Shown: positions 15,853-25,025, numbered from the stretch's first letter. The stretch is 64,000 nt of DNA from Agromyces flavus (GCF_900104685.1 NZ_LT629755.1:558001-622000), one strand, 5' to 3'. The notes: generated by a model from the letters alone, not told the origin. Translations and numbers: made by a program.

Positions 15853-16798
15853 CACCACTCGACCAGATCAGCAGCACTTCGTCGCTCCCATCGAAGAGAC
15901 GCCGCTCGTCGCGATCGATTCGGTCAAGACCGAGGGCAAGCCGTCGAACCTCTGGCGCGACGCCTGGCTCGACGTCCGGAAGCGTCCGATGTTCTGGATC
16001 TCGGCGGCGCTCATCGTGTTCGTCGTGATCGTCGCCCTGTTCCCGGGCTGGTTCACCCAGGTCCCGCCGAACAACGACTGCCAGCTCGCCAACAGCAACG
16101 GCGGCCCGCAGCCCGGGCACCCGTTCGGCTTCACCCGCCAGGGCTGCGACGTCTACTCGCGCGTCATCCACGGCACGTCGACCTCGCTCTCGGTCGGCAT
16201 CATCGTGACCGTCCTCGTCGCGTTCCTCGGCCTGGTCTTCGGCGGTCTCGCGGGCTTCTACGGCGGATGGATCGACTCGGTGCTCTCGCGCCTGGGCGAC
16301 ATCTTCTTCTCGATCCCCTACATCCTCGCGGCCGTGGTCATCATGTCGGTGCTCTCGCAGTATGCGAACGTCTGGGTGATCTCCCTCGCGATCGGCATAT
16401 TCGCGTGGCCGGCGACCGCACGTGTGCTGAGAGCCGAGATCCTGAGAGTGAAGAACGCCGACTTCGTGATGGCGGCCACCGCGCTCGGCGTCTCGCCGTT
16501 CAAGATCCTCCTCCGTCACGTCCTGCCGAACTCGATCGCGCCCGTCATCGTCATCACGACGATCTCGCTCGCGTCGGCCATCGTCGCCGAGGCGACGCTG
16601 TCGTTCCTCGGCGTCGGCCTGCCGTCGTCGACGATGTCCTGGGGCAATGACATCAGCCAGGCGCAGACCGACCTCCGGACGGCTCCGCACACGCTGATCA
16701 TCCCCTCCATCGCGCTCTCGATCACCGTGCTGAGCTTCATCATGCTCGGCGAGGTCATCCGCGACGCGCTCGACCCGAAGGCGAGGGCGCAGCGATGA
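15842..16798 (+). CDS. Peptide ABC transporter permease, DppC type
   Basis: The partner permease, 318 residues. The cytoplasmic N-terminus (about 45 residues) leads to LWRDAWLDVRKRPMFW and the first helix, as in DppC/OppC. The EAA loop is FVMAATALGVSPFKILLRHVLPNSIAPVIV. A loop of about 50 residues after the first helix carries cysteines (DCQLANSNGG, RQGCDVYSR), common in actinobacterial DppC and probably extracellular. The ATG at 15842 overlaps the preceding gene by 11 bases and its stop overlaps the ATPase start (ATGA). Confidence 0.93.
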   Translation: MPSNTTRPDQQHFVAPIEETPLVAIDSVKTEGKPSNLWRDAWLDVRKRPMFWISAALIVFVVIVALFPGWFTQVPPNNDCQLANSNGGPQPGHPFGFTRQGCDVYSRVIHGTSTSLSVGIIVTVLVAFLGLVFGGLAGFYGGWIDSVLSRLGDIFFSIPYILAAVVIMSVLSQYANVWVISLAIGIFAWPATARVLRAEILRVKNADFVMAATALGVSPFKILLRHVLPNSIAPVIVITTISLASAIVAEATLSFLGVGLPSSTMSWGNDISQAQTDLRTAPHTLIIPSIALSITVLSFIMLGEVIRDALDPKARAQR

Positions 16799-18564
16799 CC
16801 ACCGCAGTGAACGGAACCGACGTACAGCAGTCCACTACCGGCACCGGGGAGCGACCGCTCCTCGAGATCAAGGACCTCAAGGTCGCCTTCAACACCCAGG
16901 ATGGCAAGGTCACCGCCGTCGACGGCGTGAACATCACCCTCTACCGCGGCCAGAGCCTGGCCATCGTGGGCGAGTCCGGCTCGGGCAAGTCCACCACCGC
17001 GCACGCGATCATCAACCTCCTTCCGGGCACCGGGCACATCGCCGGCGGCCAGATCCTCCTCGACGGCCAGGACATCTCCAAGGCATCGAAGAAGGACATG
17101 GAGGCGATCCGCGGGCGCAAGATCGGCTTCGTGCCGCAGGATCCGATGTCGAACCTCAACCCGGTCTGGTCGATCGGCTTCCAGGTCGAGGAGGGCATCC
17201 GGGCCAACGGCATCGCCAGCGGGCGCAAGGAGGTCCGTGCGCGCGCGATCGAGGTGCTGAAGCAGGCCGGCCTGAAGGATGCCGACCGTCGACTCAAGCA
17301 GTTCCCGCACCAGTTCTCGGGCGGCATGCGTCAGCGCGTGCTGATCGGCATGGGCCTCGCGGCCGACCCGCAGCTGCTCATCGCCGACGAGCCCACCTCG
17401 GCGCTCGACGTGACGGTGCAGCGGGTCATCCTCGACCACCTCGAGTCGCTCACGCGCGAGCTCGGCACCACGCTGCTCTTCATCACGCACGACCTCGGCC
17501 TGGCGGCCGAGCGGGCCGAGCAGCTCGTGGTCATGTACAAGGGCAAGATCGTGGAGTCGGGCCCGTCGCTCGAGATCCTGCAGAACCCGCAGCACCCGTA
17601 CACGCAGCGGCTGGTCGCCGCGGCGCCGAGCCTCGCCTCGCGCCGCATCCAGGCCTCCGGCAGCGTCGCGGCGGCCGAGGCCTCGATCTCCGAGGATGCC
17701 GGCCACGTCGCGGGCGACACCATCGACCTCATCGCGACGGCCGAAGCCCGGCAGGAGGTGGTCGAGGCGGCCGCCGCGCTGCCTCCGGCCATCGTCGTCG
17801 AGGACCTGACCAAGGTGTTCAAGATCCGGGGTTCGGGCGACTTCACCGCGGTCGACCAGGTCTCGTTCCAGATCCCCAAGGGCACCACGATGGCGCTCGT
17901 GGGCGAGTCGGGATCGGGCAAGTCCACCGTGGCGAAGATGCTCCTCAAGCTCGAGGATGCGACGAGCGGCAAGATCATGGTCGGCGGCAAGGACCTGGCC
18001 AAGCTCACCGGCAAGGAGCTCTTCGACCTCCGCAGCCGGATGCAGCCGGTGTTCCAGGACCCGTACGGCTCGCTGAACCCGCTCCGCAACATCGGCAACA
18101 CGATCGCCGAGCCGCTGTTCACGCACAGGGTGGGCGACCGCGCGTCGCGCCGCGAGCGCGTGTACGAACTGCTCGACCAGGTGTCGCTGCCGCGCACCCT
18201 CGTCGGCCGCTACCCCAACGAGCTCTCGGGCGGCCAGCGCCAGCGCATCGCGATCGCGCGGGCGCTCGCGCTCAAGCCCGAGATCGTGGTGCTCGACGAG
18301 GCCGTGTCGGCGCTCGACGTGCTCGTGCAGGCGCAGATCCTGCGCCTGCTCGCCGACCTGCAGGCCGAGCTCAACCTCACGTACCTCTTCATCACGCACG
18401 ACCTCGCCGTCGTGCGCGTCATCGCCGACCACGTCAGCGTGATGCAGAAGGGGCGCATCGTCGAGGCCGCGGCGACCGACGAGGTCTTCGACACCCCCAC
18501 GCAGCAGTACACCAAGGACCTGCTCGCGGCCATCCCGGGCGCGAACCTCAAGCTCGGCGCGTAA
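16795..18564 (+). CDS. Fused double-ATPase subunit of a peptide ABC transporter (DppD-DppF)
   Basis: One polypeptide of 589 residues contains both nucleotide-binding domains. Domain 1 (about 20-270) has Walker A GESGSGKST at 59-67 and signature FSGGMRQR. Domain 2 (about 335-585) has Walker A GESGSGKST at 370-378, signature LSGGQRQR and Walker B IVVLDEAVSALD. The linker of about 60 residues, rich in Ala and Glu, follows an oligopeptide-transporter C-terminal motif (QNPQHPYTQRLVAAAP). The fusion replaces separate DppD and DppF genes and fixes a 1:1 heterodimer. It is the last gene of the importer operon. Confidence 0.94.
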   Translation: MTTAVNGTDVQQSTTGTGERPLLEIKDLKVAFNTQDGKVTAVDGVNITLYRGQSLAIVGESGSGKSTTAHAIINLLPGTGHIAGGQILLDGQDISKASKKDMEAIRGRKIGFVPQDPMSNLNPVWSIGFQVEEGIRANGIASGRKEVRARAIEVLKQAGLKDADRRLKQFPHQFSGGMRQRVLIGMGLAADPQLLIADEPTSALDVTVQRVILDHLESLTRELGTTLLFITHDLGLAAERAEQLVVMYKGKIVESGPSLEILQNPQHPYTQRLVAAAPSLASRRIQASGSVAAAEASISEDAGHVAGDTIDLIATAEARQEVVEAAAALPPAIVVEDLTKVFKIRGSGDFTAVDQVSFQIPKGTTMALVGESGSGKSTVAKMLLKLEDATSGKIMVGGKDLAKLTGKELFDLRSRMQPVFQDPYGSLNPLRNIGNTIAEPLFTHRVGDRASRRERVYELLDQVSLPRTLVGRYPNELSGGQRQRIAIARALALKPEIVVLDEAVSALDVLVQAQILRLLADLQAELNLTYLFITHDLAVVRVIADHVSVMQKGRIVEAAATDEVFDTPTQQYTKDLLAAIPGANLKLGA

Positions 18565-18584
18565 CGCGCCCTGCGGTCCTGCGA

Positions 18585-18623
18585 CCGGACGCCCGGCATC
18601 CGCTTCGGATGCCGGGCGTCCGG
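18585..18623 (+). terminator. Hairpin ending the peptide-import operon
   Basis: 18-base perfect arms (18585-18602 and 18606-18623) with a CTT loop, 20 bases after the ATPase stop. No T-run follows, as is common for actinobacterial terminators. Confidence 0.8.
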
Positions 18624-18641
18624 CGTCTCGGCACGAGAAGG

Positions 18642-18647
18642 TAGGCT
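18642..18647 (+). promoter_or_regulatory. Probable -10 of typA
   Basis: TAGGCT, one of the two -10 forms recurring in this window; start of transcription near 18655 gives a leader of about 115 bases. Confidence 0.4.
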
Positions 18648-18771
18648 GGTCGGGCGCGAACCGTCGTCACGGCCCGTCGCGCTCCCACCGACTCCTTCCC
18701 AGCGCCTCCCGCGCTGCCCGATCCGCGCCCCGGTGCCCGTACGGCCACCGGAGCCCACGCGAGGACCCATC

Positions 18772-20676
18772 ATGGCCAAGGCCACCCGTCACGACCTGCG
18801 CAACGTCGCGATCGTCGCCCACGTCGACCACGGCAAGACGACGCTCGTCGACGCGATGCTCAAGCAGACCCATTCGTTCGCCGACCACGCCCACGTCGAC
18901 GAGCGCGCGATGGACTCGAACGAGCTCGAGCGCGAGAAGGGCATCACGATCCTCGCGAAGAACACCGCGGTCGAATACGACGGTCGCCACGCGACCGACG
19001 GCCCGGTGACGATCAACGTGATCGACACCCCCGGGCACGCCGACTTCGGCGGCGAGGTCGAGCGAGGCCTGTCGATGGTCGACGGTGTCGTGCTGCTGGT
19101 CGATGCCTCCGAGGGGCCGCTGCCGCAGACCCGATTCGTCCTCCGAAAGGCGCTCGAGGCGCGCCTGCCGGTCATCCTGCTCGTGAACAAGACGGACCGG
19201 CCCGACGCGCGCATCGACGAGGTCGTCGCCGAGAGCCAGGACCTGCTCCTCGGACTCGCGTCCGACCTCGCCGACGACGTGCCCGACCTCGACCTCGACG
19301 CGATCCTCGATGTCCCGGTGGTGTACGCGTCGGGCAAGGCCGGCCGGGCCTCGCACCAGAAGCCCGCGAACGGGAGCCTGCCCGACTCCGACGACCTCGA
19401 GCCGCTCTTCGAGGCGATCCTCCAGCACGTCCCGGCGCCGACGTACGACGACGAGGCTCCGCTGCAGGCGTGGGTCACCAACCTCGACGCGTCGCCGTTC
19501 CTCGGTCGCCTCGCCCTGCTCCGCGTCTTCAACGGCCGCATCCGCAAGGGGCAGACGGTCGCGTGGGTGCGTCACGACGGCTCGCACTCGAACGTCCGCA
19601 TCACCGAGCTGCTCAAGACCAAGGCGCTCGAGCGCTTCCCGGCCGAGGAGGCCGGCCCCGGCGACATCATCGCGGTCGCCGGCATCGAGGACATCACGAT
19701 CGGCGAGACGCTCGCCGACCCCGACGACGTGCAGCCGCTTCCCGCGATCCACGTCGACGACCCGGCGATCTCGATGACGATCGGCACCAACACGTCGCCC
19801 ATCGTCGGCAAGGTCAAGGGGCACAAGCTCACGGCGCGGATGGTCAAGGACCGCCTCGACCGCGAACTCGTGGGCAACGTCTCGCTCAAGGTGCTCGAGA
19901 TCGGGCGACCCGACGCGTGGGAGGTGCAGGGCCGTGGCGAGCTCGCGCTCGCGATCCTCGTCGAGCAGATGCGACGTGAGGGCTTCGAGCTCACGGTCGG
20001 CAAGCCGCAGGTGGTCACGAAGACCGTCGACGGCAAGGTGCACGAGCCGTACGAGCACCTCACGATCGATGCGCCCGAGGAGTACCTCGGCGCGATCACG
20101 CAGCTCCTCGCGGCGCGCAAGGGCCGGATGGACAACATGGCGAACCACGGCACGGGCTGGGTCCGCATGGAGTTCATCGTCCCGAGCCGCGGCCTCATCG
20201 GCTTCCGCACCGAGTTCCTGACGATCACGCGCGGCACCGGCATCGCGAACGCGATCTCCCACGGCTACGACGAGTGGGCCGGCGCCATCACGACCCGGAA
20301 CAACGGCTCGATCGTCGCCGACCGCGCCGGGGTCGTCACTCCCTTCGCGATCATCGCGCTCCAGGAGCGCATGACCTTCTTCGTGAACCCGACCGAGGAG
20401 GTGTACGAGGGCATGGTCATCGGCGAGAACTCGCGCACCGACGACATGGACGTGAACATCACCAAGGAGAAGAAGCTCACGAACATGCGGTCCTCGACCG
20501 CCGACACGTTCGAGTCGATGACGCCGTCCCGGCAGCTGACGCTCGAGGAGTGCCTCGAATTCGCCCGCGAGGACGAGTGCGTCGAGGTGACTCCCGAGAA
20601 GGTCCGGATCCGCAAGGTGATCCTCGACCAGACCGAGCGGGCGCGCGCGGCGTCGCGCCTGAAGAAGCAGGCGTAG
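18772..20676 (+). CDS. typA: Translational GTPase TypA/BipA
   Basis: Ribosome-associated GTPase of the EF-G/LepA superfamily, 634 residues. The G domain has G1 AHVDHGKTT near residue 19, switch RAMDSNELEREKGITILAKN, G3 DTPGHADFGGEVER and G4 NKTDRPDAR. The later part carries the TypA-specific EYLGAITQLLAARKGRM and VPSRGLIGFRTEFLT segments and the C-terminal STADTFESMTPSRQLTLEECLEFARED. ATG at 18772 follows GAGGACCC; a longer frame at 18733 has no support. In actinobacteria typA stands just upstream of the mshB-fdx-dapC neighbourhood (from memory), and the same order is partly kept here. Confidence 0.96.
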   Translation: MAKATRHDLRNVAIVAHVDHGKTTLVDAMLKQTHSFADHAHVDERAMDSNELEREKGITILAKNTAVEYDGRHATDGPVTINVIDTPGHADFGGEVERGLSMVDGVVLLVDASEGPLPQTRFVLRKALEARLPVILLVNKTDRPDARIDEVVAESQDLLLGLASDLADDVPDLDLDAILDVPVVYASGKAGRASHQKPANGSLPDSDDLEPLFEAILQHVPAPTYDDEAPLQAWVTNLDASPFLGRLALLRVFNGRIRKGQTVAWVRHDGSHSNVRITELLKTKALERFPAEEAGPGDIIAVAGIEDITIGETLADPDDVQPLPAIHVDDPAISMTIGTNTSPIVGKVKGHKLTARMVKDRLDRELVGNVSLKVLEIGRPDAWEVQGRGELALAILVEQMRREGFELTVGKPQVVTKTVDGKVHEPYEHLTIDAPEEYLGAITQLLAARKGRMDNMANHGTGWVRMEFIVPSRGLIGFRTEFLTITRGTGIANAISHGYDEWAGAITTRNNGSIVADRAGVVTPFAIIALQERMTFFVNPTEEVYEGMVIGENSRTDDMDVNITKEKKLTNMRSSTADTFESMTPSRQLTLEECLEFAREDECVEVTPEKVRIRKVILDQTERARAASRLKKQA

Positions 20677-20805
20677 CGCGATTCGGCGGGGGCGGATGGC
20701 GCCGCCCTCGCCGCGGCGGCGTCGAGGGTCCGCCGCATGCGAATGGATGAAGTTCCCAGACTACGCGTCGTAGGGTGTTCGGGTTCGTTCGAAACGTATT
20801 CAGTT

Positions 20806-20821
20806 GTTACGAAACCGTTAC
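20806..20821 (+). promoter_or_regulatory. MtrA-like direct repeat
   Basis: GTTAC-GAAACC-GTTAC, two identical pentamers separated by six bases. This fits the loose MtrA box described in actinobacteria, which is two GTNAC repeats 6 bases apart (from memory). It ends 19 bases before the chosen start of an M23 peptidase, the kind of cell-wall gene MtrAB controls. Confidence 0.55.
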
Positions 20822-20840
20822 CCCCGGAAACGCCCCCTTT

Positions 20841-21713
20841 ATGACCTTCCCCCAGCACGGCCGCCGCGCGGCCGCACGTACCTCCCTGCGCTCCGCCGGT
20901 CCCCGCACGCGGCGCTCGAGCCCGACCGGCTCGACCCCGATCGATTCCGCGCGTCGCGCGGCCCGAGCCGCTGATCCGGCTCCCCAGCGTCGAACCCGCT
21001 CGGCCCTTCCCAGCCGCTCCGCGATGTCGATCGGCGCGATGTCGGTCGTCGGCGGACTGCTCCTCGCGACGAGCGTCCCCGCCCTCGCCGTCACGGCGAC
21101 GGACACCGAGGTCCGCGCATCCGTCTACGCGCCCGCCGAGGACACGCTCTCGGTGCGGCCGCAGTCGCTGGACGTCGGCTCCGAGGTCGCCCTCGCCCCC
21201 ATCGACACCGAGGCGTGGGAGGTCGAGGCGGCACCGCCGCCCATCGAGTCGAGCGTGGCCGGCGTGGGCTCGGTGTCGCTCATCGAGACGCCGCGCGTCG
21301 TGTGGCCGGTCGACCCGTCCCGCATCAGCGGTGGCTTCGGCGGCCGTGACGCGCCCTGCGCAGGCTGCTCGACGTTCCACGACGGCATCGACTTCACCCC
21401 GGGCGTCGGCTCGCCGATCGTCTCCCTCGCCGACGGCGTCGTGATCACGGCGACCGAGTCGGGCGGTGGCCTCGGTGTCTACGTCGAGGTCCAGCACAAC
21501 ATCGGCGGCCAGCTCATCACCTCCCTCTACGCGCACCAGCAGTACGGTTCGCTCCAGGTGTCGGTGGGCCAGCGGGTCACGGCCGGCCAGGTCATCGGCG
21601 CGGTCGGCACGACCGGGCAGTCCACCGGGCCGCACCTCCACCTCGAGATGTACGGCGCCGACGGCGTCCGCTTCGACGGGCTCGCCTGGCTCCAGTCGCA
21701 CGTCACCGGCTGA
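20841..21713 (+). CDS. Secreted M23-family (LytM-like) peptidase
   Basis: Probable cell-wall endopeptidase, 290 residues from ATG 20841. The Arg-rich N-terminus of about 60 residues precedes one hydrophobic segment (SAMSIGAMSVVGGLLLATSVPALA), an export signal. The catalytic domain (about residues 155-285) contains FHDGIDFTPGVGSPI, corresponding to the HxxGxD zinc motif, and the GPHLHLEMYG zinc histidines (HxH). Between them is a typical YVEVQHNIGGQLITSLYAH beta core. The GTG at 20775 is in frame but would place the MtrA-like repeat inside the gene, so I prefer 20841. It converges on the enoyl-CoA hydratase gene. Confidence 0.88.
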   Translation: MTFPQHGRRAAARTSLRSAGPRTRRSSPTGSTPIDSARRAARAADPAPQRRTRSALPSRSAMSIGAMSVVGGLLLATSVPALAVTATDTEVRASVYAPAEDTLSVRPQSLDVGSEVALAPIDTEAWEVEAAPPPIESSVAGVGSVSLIETPRVVWPVDPSRISGGFGGRDAPCAGCSTFHDGIDFTPGVGSPIVSLADGVVITATESGGGLGVYVEVQHNIGGQLITSLYAHQQYGSLQVSVGQRVTAGQVIGAVGTTGQSTGPHLHLEMYGADGVRFDGLAWLQSHVTG

Positions 21714-21733
21714 GCCGGGCGCGGCGGGCGACG

Positions 21734-22546
21734 TCAGCGGCCGCTGAAGCGAGGTTCGCGCTTCTCGAGGAACGCGGCGACGCCCTCGCGCATGTCGGTG
21801 GTCCGGAACGCGTCCTCGAAGCCGGCGACCTCGAGCTCGCTCGCGCGCTCGGTCGGCGTGCCCGCCGCCTCGACCAGCACGCGCTTCGCCAGCGCGACCG
21901 CGGTCCACGCGTTCTCGGCGACCTCGGCGATGGTCGCGCGCGCGCCCTCGAGGAGCGCCTCGCGGTCGGTGAAGCGTCGTGCCACGAGGCCCGCCCGTTC
22001 GGCGGTCTCGGCGTCGATCCGTCGGCCGGTGAAGATGAGCTCCTTGGCGAGCGGGAGTCCGACCGCACGCGGGAGCCGCACCGTTCCGCCGAAGCCGGGG
22101 ATGAGCCCCAGCCGCACCTCGGGCTGGCCGAACCCCGACGCATCCGTCGCGTAGATGAGGTCGCACGCGAGCGCGAGTTCGAGGCCGCCGCCGAGCGCGA
22201 ATCCGTCGACGCACGCGATCACCGGGGCGGGGAACGCCTCGATCGCCGCGGCGACGCGGTGGCCGAGTCGCGCGGCCTCGGCACCCTCCTCGGGCGTGAG
22301 CTCCGCGAGCGAGCGGATGTCGGCTCCCGCGACGAACGCGCGGCCCCCCTCGCCGACCACGAGGACGCCCCGGACGGCGTCGCCCTCGGATGCGAGCCGG
22401 TCGAACGCGTCGGCCAGTGCGCGCAGCACCTCGGGGGAGAGCGCGTTGAGCGCCTTCGGCCGATCGATGACCACCGTCGCCACGACGCCGTCGCGTTCGA
22501 TGCGCACGGGGGGCGCGGCGGGGGCGGTCACGGGCTGCTCGGTCAT
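21734..22546 (-). CDS. Enoyl-CoA hydratase/isomerase family protein
   Basis: Crotonase-fold enzyme of 270 residues. The oxyanion hole is formed by AFVAGADIRSLAEL, and the two catalytic glutamates are in GGGLELALACDL and GQPEVRLGLIPGFGGT. All three elements are intact, so hydratase activity on short or medium enoyl-CoA is plausible; the specific substrate cannot be read from sequence. A GGAAGGACG ribosome site precedes the ATG at 22546. Monocistronic. Confidence 0.93.
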   Translation of the reverse strand: MTEQPVTAPAAPPVRIERDGVVATVVIDRPKALNALSPEVLRALADAFDRLASEGDAVRGVLVVGEGGRAFVAGADIRSLAELTPEEGAEAARLGHRVAAAIEAFPAPVIACVDGFALGGGLELALACDLIYATDASGFGQPEVRLGLIPGFGGTVRLPRAVGLPLAKELIFTGRRIDAETAERAGLVARRFTDREALLEGARATIAEVAENAWTAVALAKRVLVEAAGTPTERASELEVAGFEDAFRTTDMREGVAAFLEKREPRFSGR

Positions 22547-22620
22547 CTGGCTCGTCCTTCCCGCGGCGCGGCGCCGCGCTCGCGACCACGCTACGCCATG
22601 CCCGTCACCGGAGCCGCCGG

Positions 22621-22626
22621 TAGACT
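22621..22626 (+). promoter_or_regulatory. -10 element for a leaderless lipoprotein gene
   Basis: TAGACT, 7 bases before the ATG at 22634. Initiation at or next to the start codon is expected. Confidence 0.55.
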
Positions 22627-22633
22627 CGCGGTC

Positions 22634-23083
22634 ATGCCTGCCCCCCGCCTTCGCGGCCGCCTCGCCGCGCTGTCCGCCGTCGCCCTGGCGACGCTCGTGC
22701 TCACCGGTTGCGTCGGCAACCCGGTGCAGGACCTCGTCGACCGCACCGTGGAAGACACGGTCGAGGGCGCGACGGGCGGCGACGTCGAACTCGGCGGCGA
22801 CCTCCCCGCCGACTTCCCGGCCTCCGTCCCCGTGATCGACGGCACGATCGAGGTCGCCGGCGGCGCGGGCGGGAACGGCGACGGCTGGATGGTCGTGCTC
22901 ACGCCCGAGGGCGCCGATCCGGTCGCCGATGCGACCTCGGCGCTGACCGCGTCGGGCTTCACCGAGGATGCGTCGCTCTCTGGCGATGCCGCCGGTGGCT
23001 CCGTCTACACCGATGGGCAGTACGTCGTCGTGCTCGCCGGCGACGCGACCACCGTGACGTACACGGTCTTCCCTGCGCCGTGA
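22634..23083 (+). CDS. Small lipoprotein of unknown function
   Basis: 149 residues. The signal peptide ends in lipobox LVLTGC, so the protein is anchored outside the membrane. The mature part is acidic and rich in Gly, Ala and Asp, with repeated beta-like segments (GWMVVLTPEG, YTDGQYVVVLAGD). The ATG stands 7 bases after a -10 hexamer and has no ribosome site. Its stop shares one base with the ATG of the next gene, so they are co-transcribed. I do not recognise a family. Confidence 0.82.
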   Translation: MPAPRLRGRLAALSAVALATLVLTGCVGNPVQDLVDRTVEDTVEGATGGDVELGGDLPADFPASVPVIDGTIEVAGGAGGNGDGWMVVLTPEGADPVADATSALTASGFTEDASLSGDAAGGSVYTDGQYVVVLAGDATTVTYTVFPAP

Positions 23084-23511
23084 TGAGCGCCGTGACCCCC
23101 GCGCCCCGCGTACGGGACGATGAGCCCGGTCGTTCCCTCGCCTCCCGGCTCGGCACGCTGGCGGTCGCGTTCCTCGTCGGGCTGGTCTACGGCACGATCA
23201 CGACGGTCGGCCATCGGCACGCCTGGCAGCTGGGCGAGGTCACGATCCCGTGGGGGCTCGTCCTCGGGCTGATCGGCGTGGCGGCGCTGCTCGTCGGGAT
23301 CCGCCTGGTCGCCGGGGGTCGAGCCGCGGCGATCGCCGCCGCAGTCGGCGTCGTGGGCGCCGTCGCGCTGCTGTCCCTGCCCGGACCCGGCGGTTCCGTC
23401 CTCATGCCCAGCGGTGTCGCGGGCACCGTGTGGGCCGTCGGGCCTGCGCTCATCGCGGTGCTCGTCGTGGCCTGGCCCTCGCTGCCGTCACGCGACACCC
23501 GTCGCGCGTAG
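23083..23511 (+). CDS. Small integral membrane protein (DUF6113-like)
   Basis: 142 residues with four predicted membrane helices (about 25-43, 58-77, 85-103 and 113-132). It lies between a lipoprotein and the fdxA ferredoxin gene; a family of this size and place (DUF6113, from memory) occurs next to ferredoxin and mshB in other actinobacteria, but mshB is not here. No catalytic motif is visible. It starts 1 base inside the stop of the preceding gene. Confidence 0.78.
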   Translation: MSAVTPAPRVRDDEPGRSLASRLGTLAVAFLVGLVYGTITTVGHRHAWQLGEVTIPWGLVLGLIGVAALLVGIRLVAGGRAAAIAAAVGVVGAVALLSLPGPGGSVLMPSGVAGTVWAVGPALIAVLVVAWPSLPSRDTRRA

Positions 23512-23514
23512 ACT
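23509..23514 (+). promoter_or_regulatory. Probable -10 of fdxA-dapC
   Basis: TAGACT, overlapping the stop of the membrane-protein gene; leader of about 30 bases with GAAGGGA before the fdxA GTG. Confidence 0.5.
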
Positions 23515-23550
23515 GGCACTCCAGCCTCTTCGAAGGGACCGCGACCCACC

Positions 23551-23871
23551 GTGACCTACGTCATCGCCCTGCCGTGCGTCGATGTGAAAGACCGTGCCTG
23601 CATCGACGAGTGTCCCGTCGACTGCATCTACGAGGGTGAACGCTCGCTCTACATCCACCCTGACGAATGCGTCGACTGCGGTGCCTGCGAGCCGGTGTGC
23701 CCCGTCGAGGCCATCTACTACGAAGACGACCTGCCCGACGAGTGGGCCGACTACTACAAGGCGAACGTCGAGTTCTTCGACGACATCGGCTCGCCGGGCG
23801 GCGCCGCGAAGGTCGGCGTGATCCCGAAGGACCACCCGCTCGTCGCCGCCCTGCCGCCCCAGGGCCACTGA
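23551..23871 (+). CDS. fdxA: 7Fe ferredoxin
   Basis: Electron carrier of 106 residues with one [3Fe-4S] and one [4Fe-4S] centre. The N-terminal half holds the cysteine pattern in [20 protein letters not shown] and the second motif [16 protein letters not shown]. The C-terminal extension (about 50 residues) is the usual one for actinobacterial FdxA. The start is GTG at 23551. Two bases separate its stop from the dapC start; the two genes form one unit, as in mycobacteria (from memory). Confidence 0.96.
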   Translation: MTYVIALPCVDVKDRACIDECPVDCIYEGERSLYIHPDECVDCGACEPVCPVEAIYYEDDLPDEWADYYKANVEFFDDIGSPGGAAKVGVIPKDHPLVAALPPQGH

Positions 23872-23873
23872 GC

Positions 23874-24989
23874 ATGGCGCTCGGAGCGCTGCCCGAGTAC
23901 CCGTGGGATCTCATGGTCCCGTATCGCGATCGCGCCATCTCGCATCGCGACGGCATCGTCGACCTCTCGATCGGCTCGCCGATCGACCCGACGCCCGAGG
24001 TCGTGCGCGAGGCGCTCGCGGCGGCGACCGACGCGCATTCCTATCCGGCGACGATCGGGACGACCGCGCTGCGACGCGCGATCCTCGACTGGTTCGCGCG
24101 CCGGCGCGGGGTCGTCGGCCTCGATCTCGACGCGGTGCTGCCGACGATCGGATCAAAGGAACTCGTCGCACTGCTGCCGTTCTTCCTCGGCGTCGGGGCC
24201 GGAGACCGCGTCGTGCACCCGCGGGCGGCCTACCCGACCTACGAGATGGGCGCGGTGTTCGCGGGCGCGACGGCCGTGGCATCCGACGACCCCGACGAAT
24301 GGCCCGAGCACACCCGCCTCGTCTGGGTGAACTCGCCCGGCAACCCCGACGGCCGCGTGCTCGGCGTCGAGGAACTGCGCCGCGCGGTCGCCCGGGCGCG
24401 CGAGCTCGGCGCCGTGATCGTCGGCGACGAGTGCTATGCCGAGCTCGGCTGGGAGACACCGTGGGATGCCACACCCGTGCCGAGCATCCTCGACCCGAGG
24501 GTGACCGACGGCGACACCACGCATGTGCTGGCGATCTACTCGCTCTCGAAGCAGTCCAACATGGCCGGGTACCGCGCGGCCTTCGTGGCCGGATGCCGCG
24601 ACTCGATCGCGCGACTGACGACGGCGCGCAAGCATGCCGGTCTGATGGTCCCCGCACCGCTGCAGTCCGCGATGACCGTCGCCCTCGGCGACGAAGCGCA
24701 TGTGGCCGAGCAGAAGGAGCGGTACCGCGCGCGGCGTGCGCTCCTCAAGCCCGCCCTCGAGGACGCCGGATTCCGCATCGATCACAGCGACGCCGGACTC
24801 TACCTCTGGGCCACCGAGGGGCGCGACGCGTGGGAGTCGATCGGCCGCCTGGCCGACCTCGGGATCCTGGGCGGACCCGGTCATTTCTACGGGACCCACT
24901 TCCCGCAGCACATCCGTCTCTCGCTCACGGCACCCGACGAACGCATCGCCTCAGCCGCCGCGCGCCTCCGCGCCACCGCCGTGCTGTGA
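23874..24989 (+). CDS. dapC: Succinyldiaminopimelate aminotransferase
   Basis: PLP transaminase (class I/II fold), 371 residues, giving N-succinyl-L,L-diaminopimelate in the succinylase branch of lysine synthesis. The PLP lysine is Lys226 in SLSKQSNMAGYR, and the domain includes YPTYEMGAVFAGA, WVNSPGNPDG and the N-terminal SIGSPIDPTP motif. The call is supported by the fdxA-dapC pairing and by dapD and dapE within 10 kb. ATG at 23874 follows the fdxA stop by 2 bases. Confidence 0.92.
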   Translation: MALGALPEYPWDLMVPYRDRAISHRDGIVDLSIGSPIDPTPEVVREALAAATDAHSYPATIGTTALRRAILDWFARRRGVVGLDLDAVLPTIGSKELVALLPFFLGVGAGDRVVHPRAAYPTYEMGAVFAGATAVASDDPDEWPEHTRLVWVNSPGNPDGRVLGVEELRRAVARARELGAVIVGDECYAELGWETPWDATPVPSILDPRVTDGDTTHVLAIYSLSKQSNMAGYRAAFVAGCRDSIARLTTARKHAGLMVPAPLQSAMTVALGDEAHVAEQKERYRARRALLKPALEDAGFRIDHSDAGLYLWATEGRDAWESIGRLADLGILGGPGHFYGTHFPQHIRLSLTAPDERIASAAARLRATAVL

Positions 24990-25025
24990 CATCCGCCAAT
25001 CGCTTCCGCCATCTGTTGGCGGATG
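24990..25025. promoter_or_regulatory. Inverted repeat upstream of citrate synthase
   Basis: CATCCGCCAA (24990-24999) and TTGGCGGATG (25016-25025), 10-base perfect arms with a 16-base loop, between the dapC stop and a -10-like TAGGCT at 25049-25054. It lies where a -35 or an operator for gltA would be expected; a dapC terminator is the alternative reading. Confidence 0.45.

Noticed and set aside
20695..20740. Possible hairpin terminator after typA
   Set aside because: Several alternative G/C pairings exist but none gives a long clean stem, so I did not call it.
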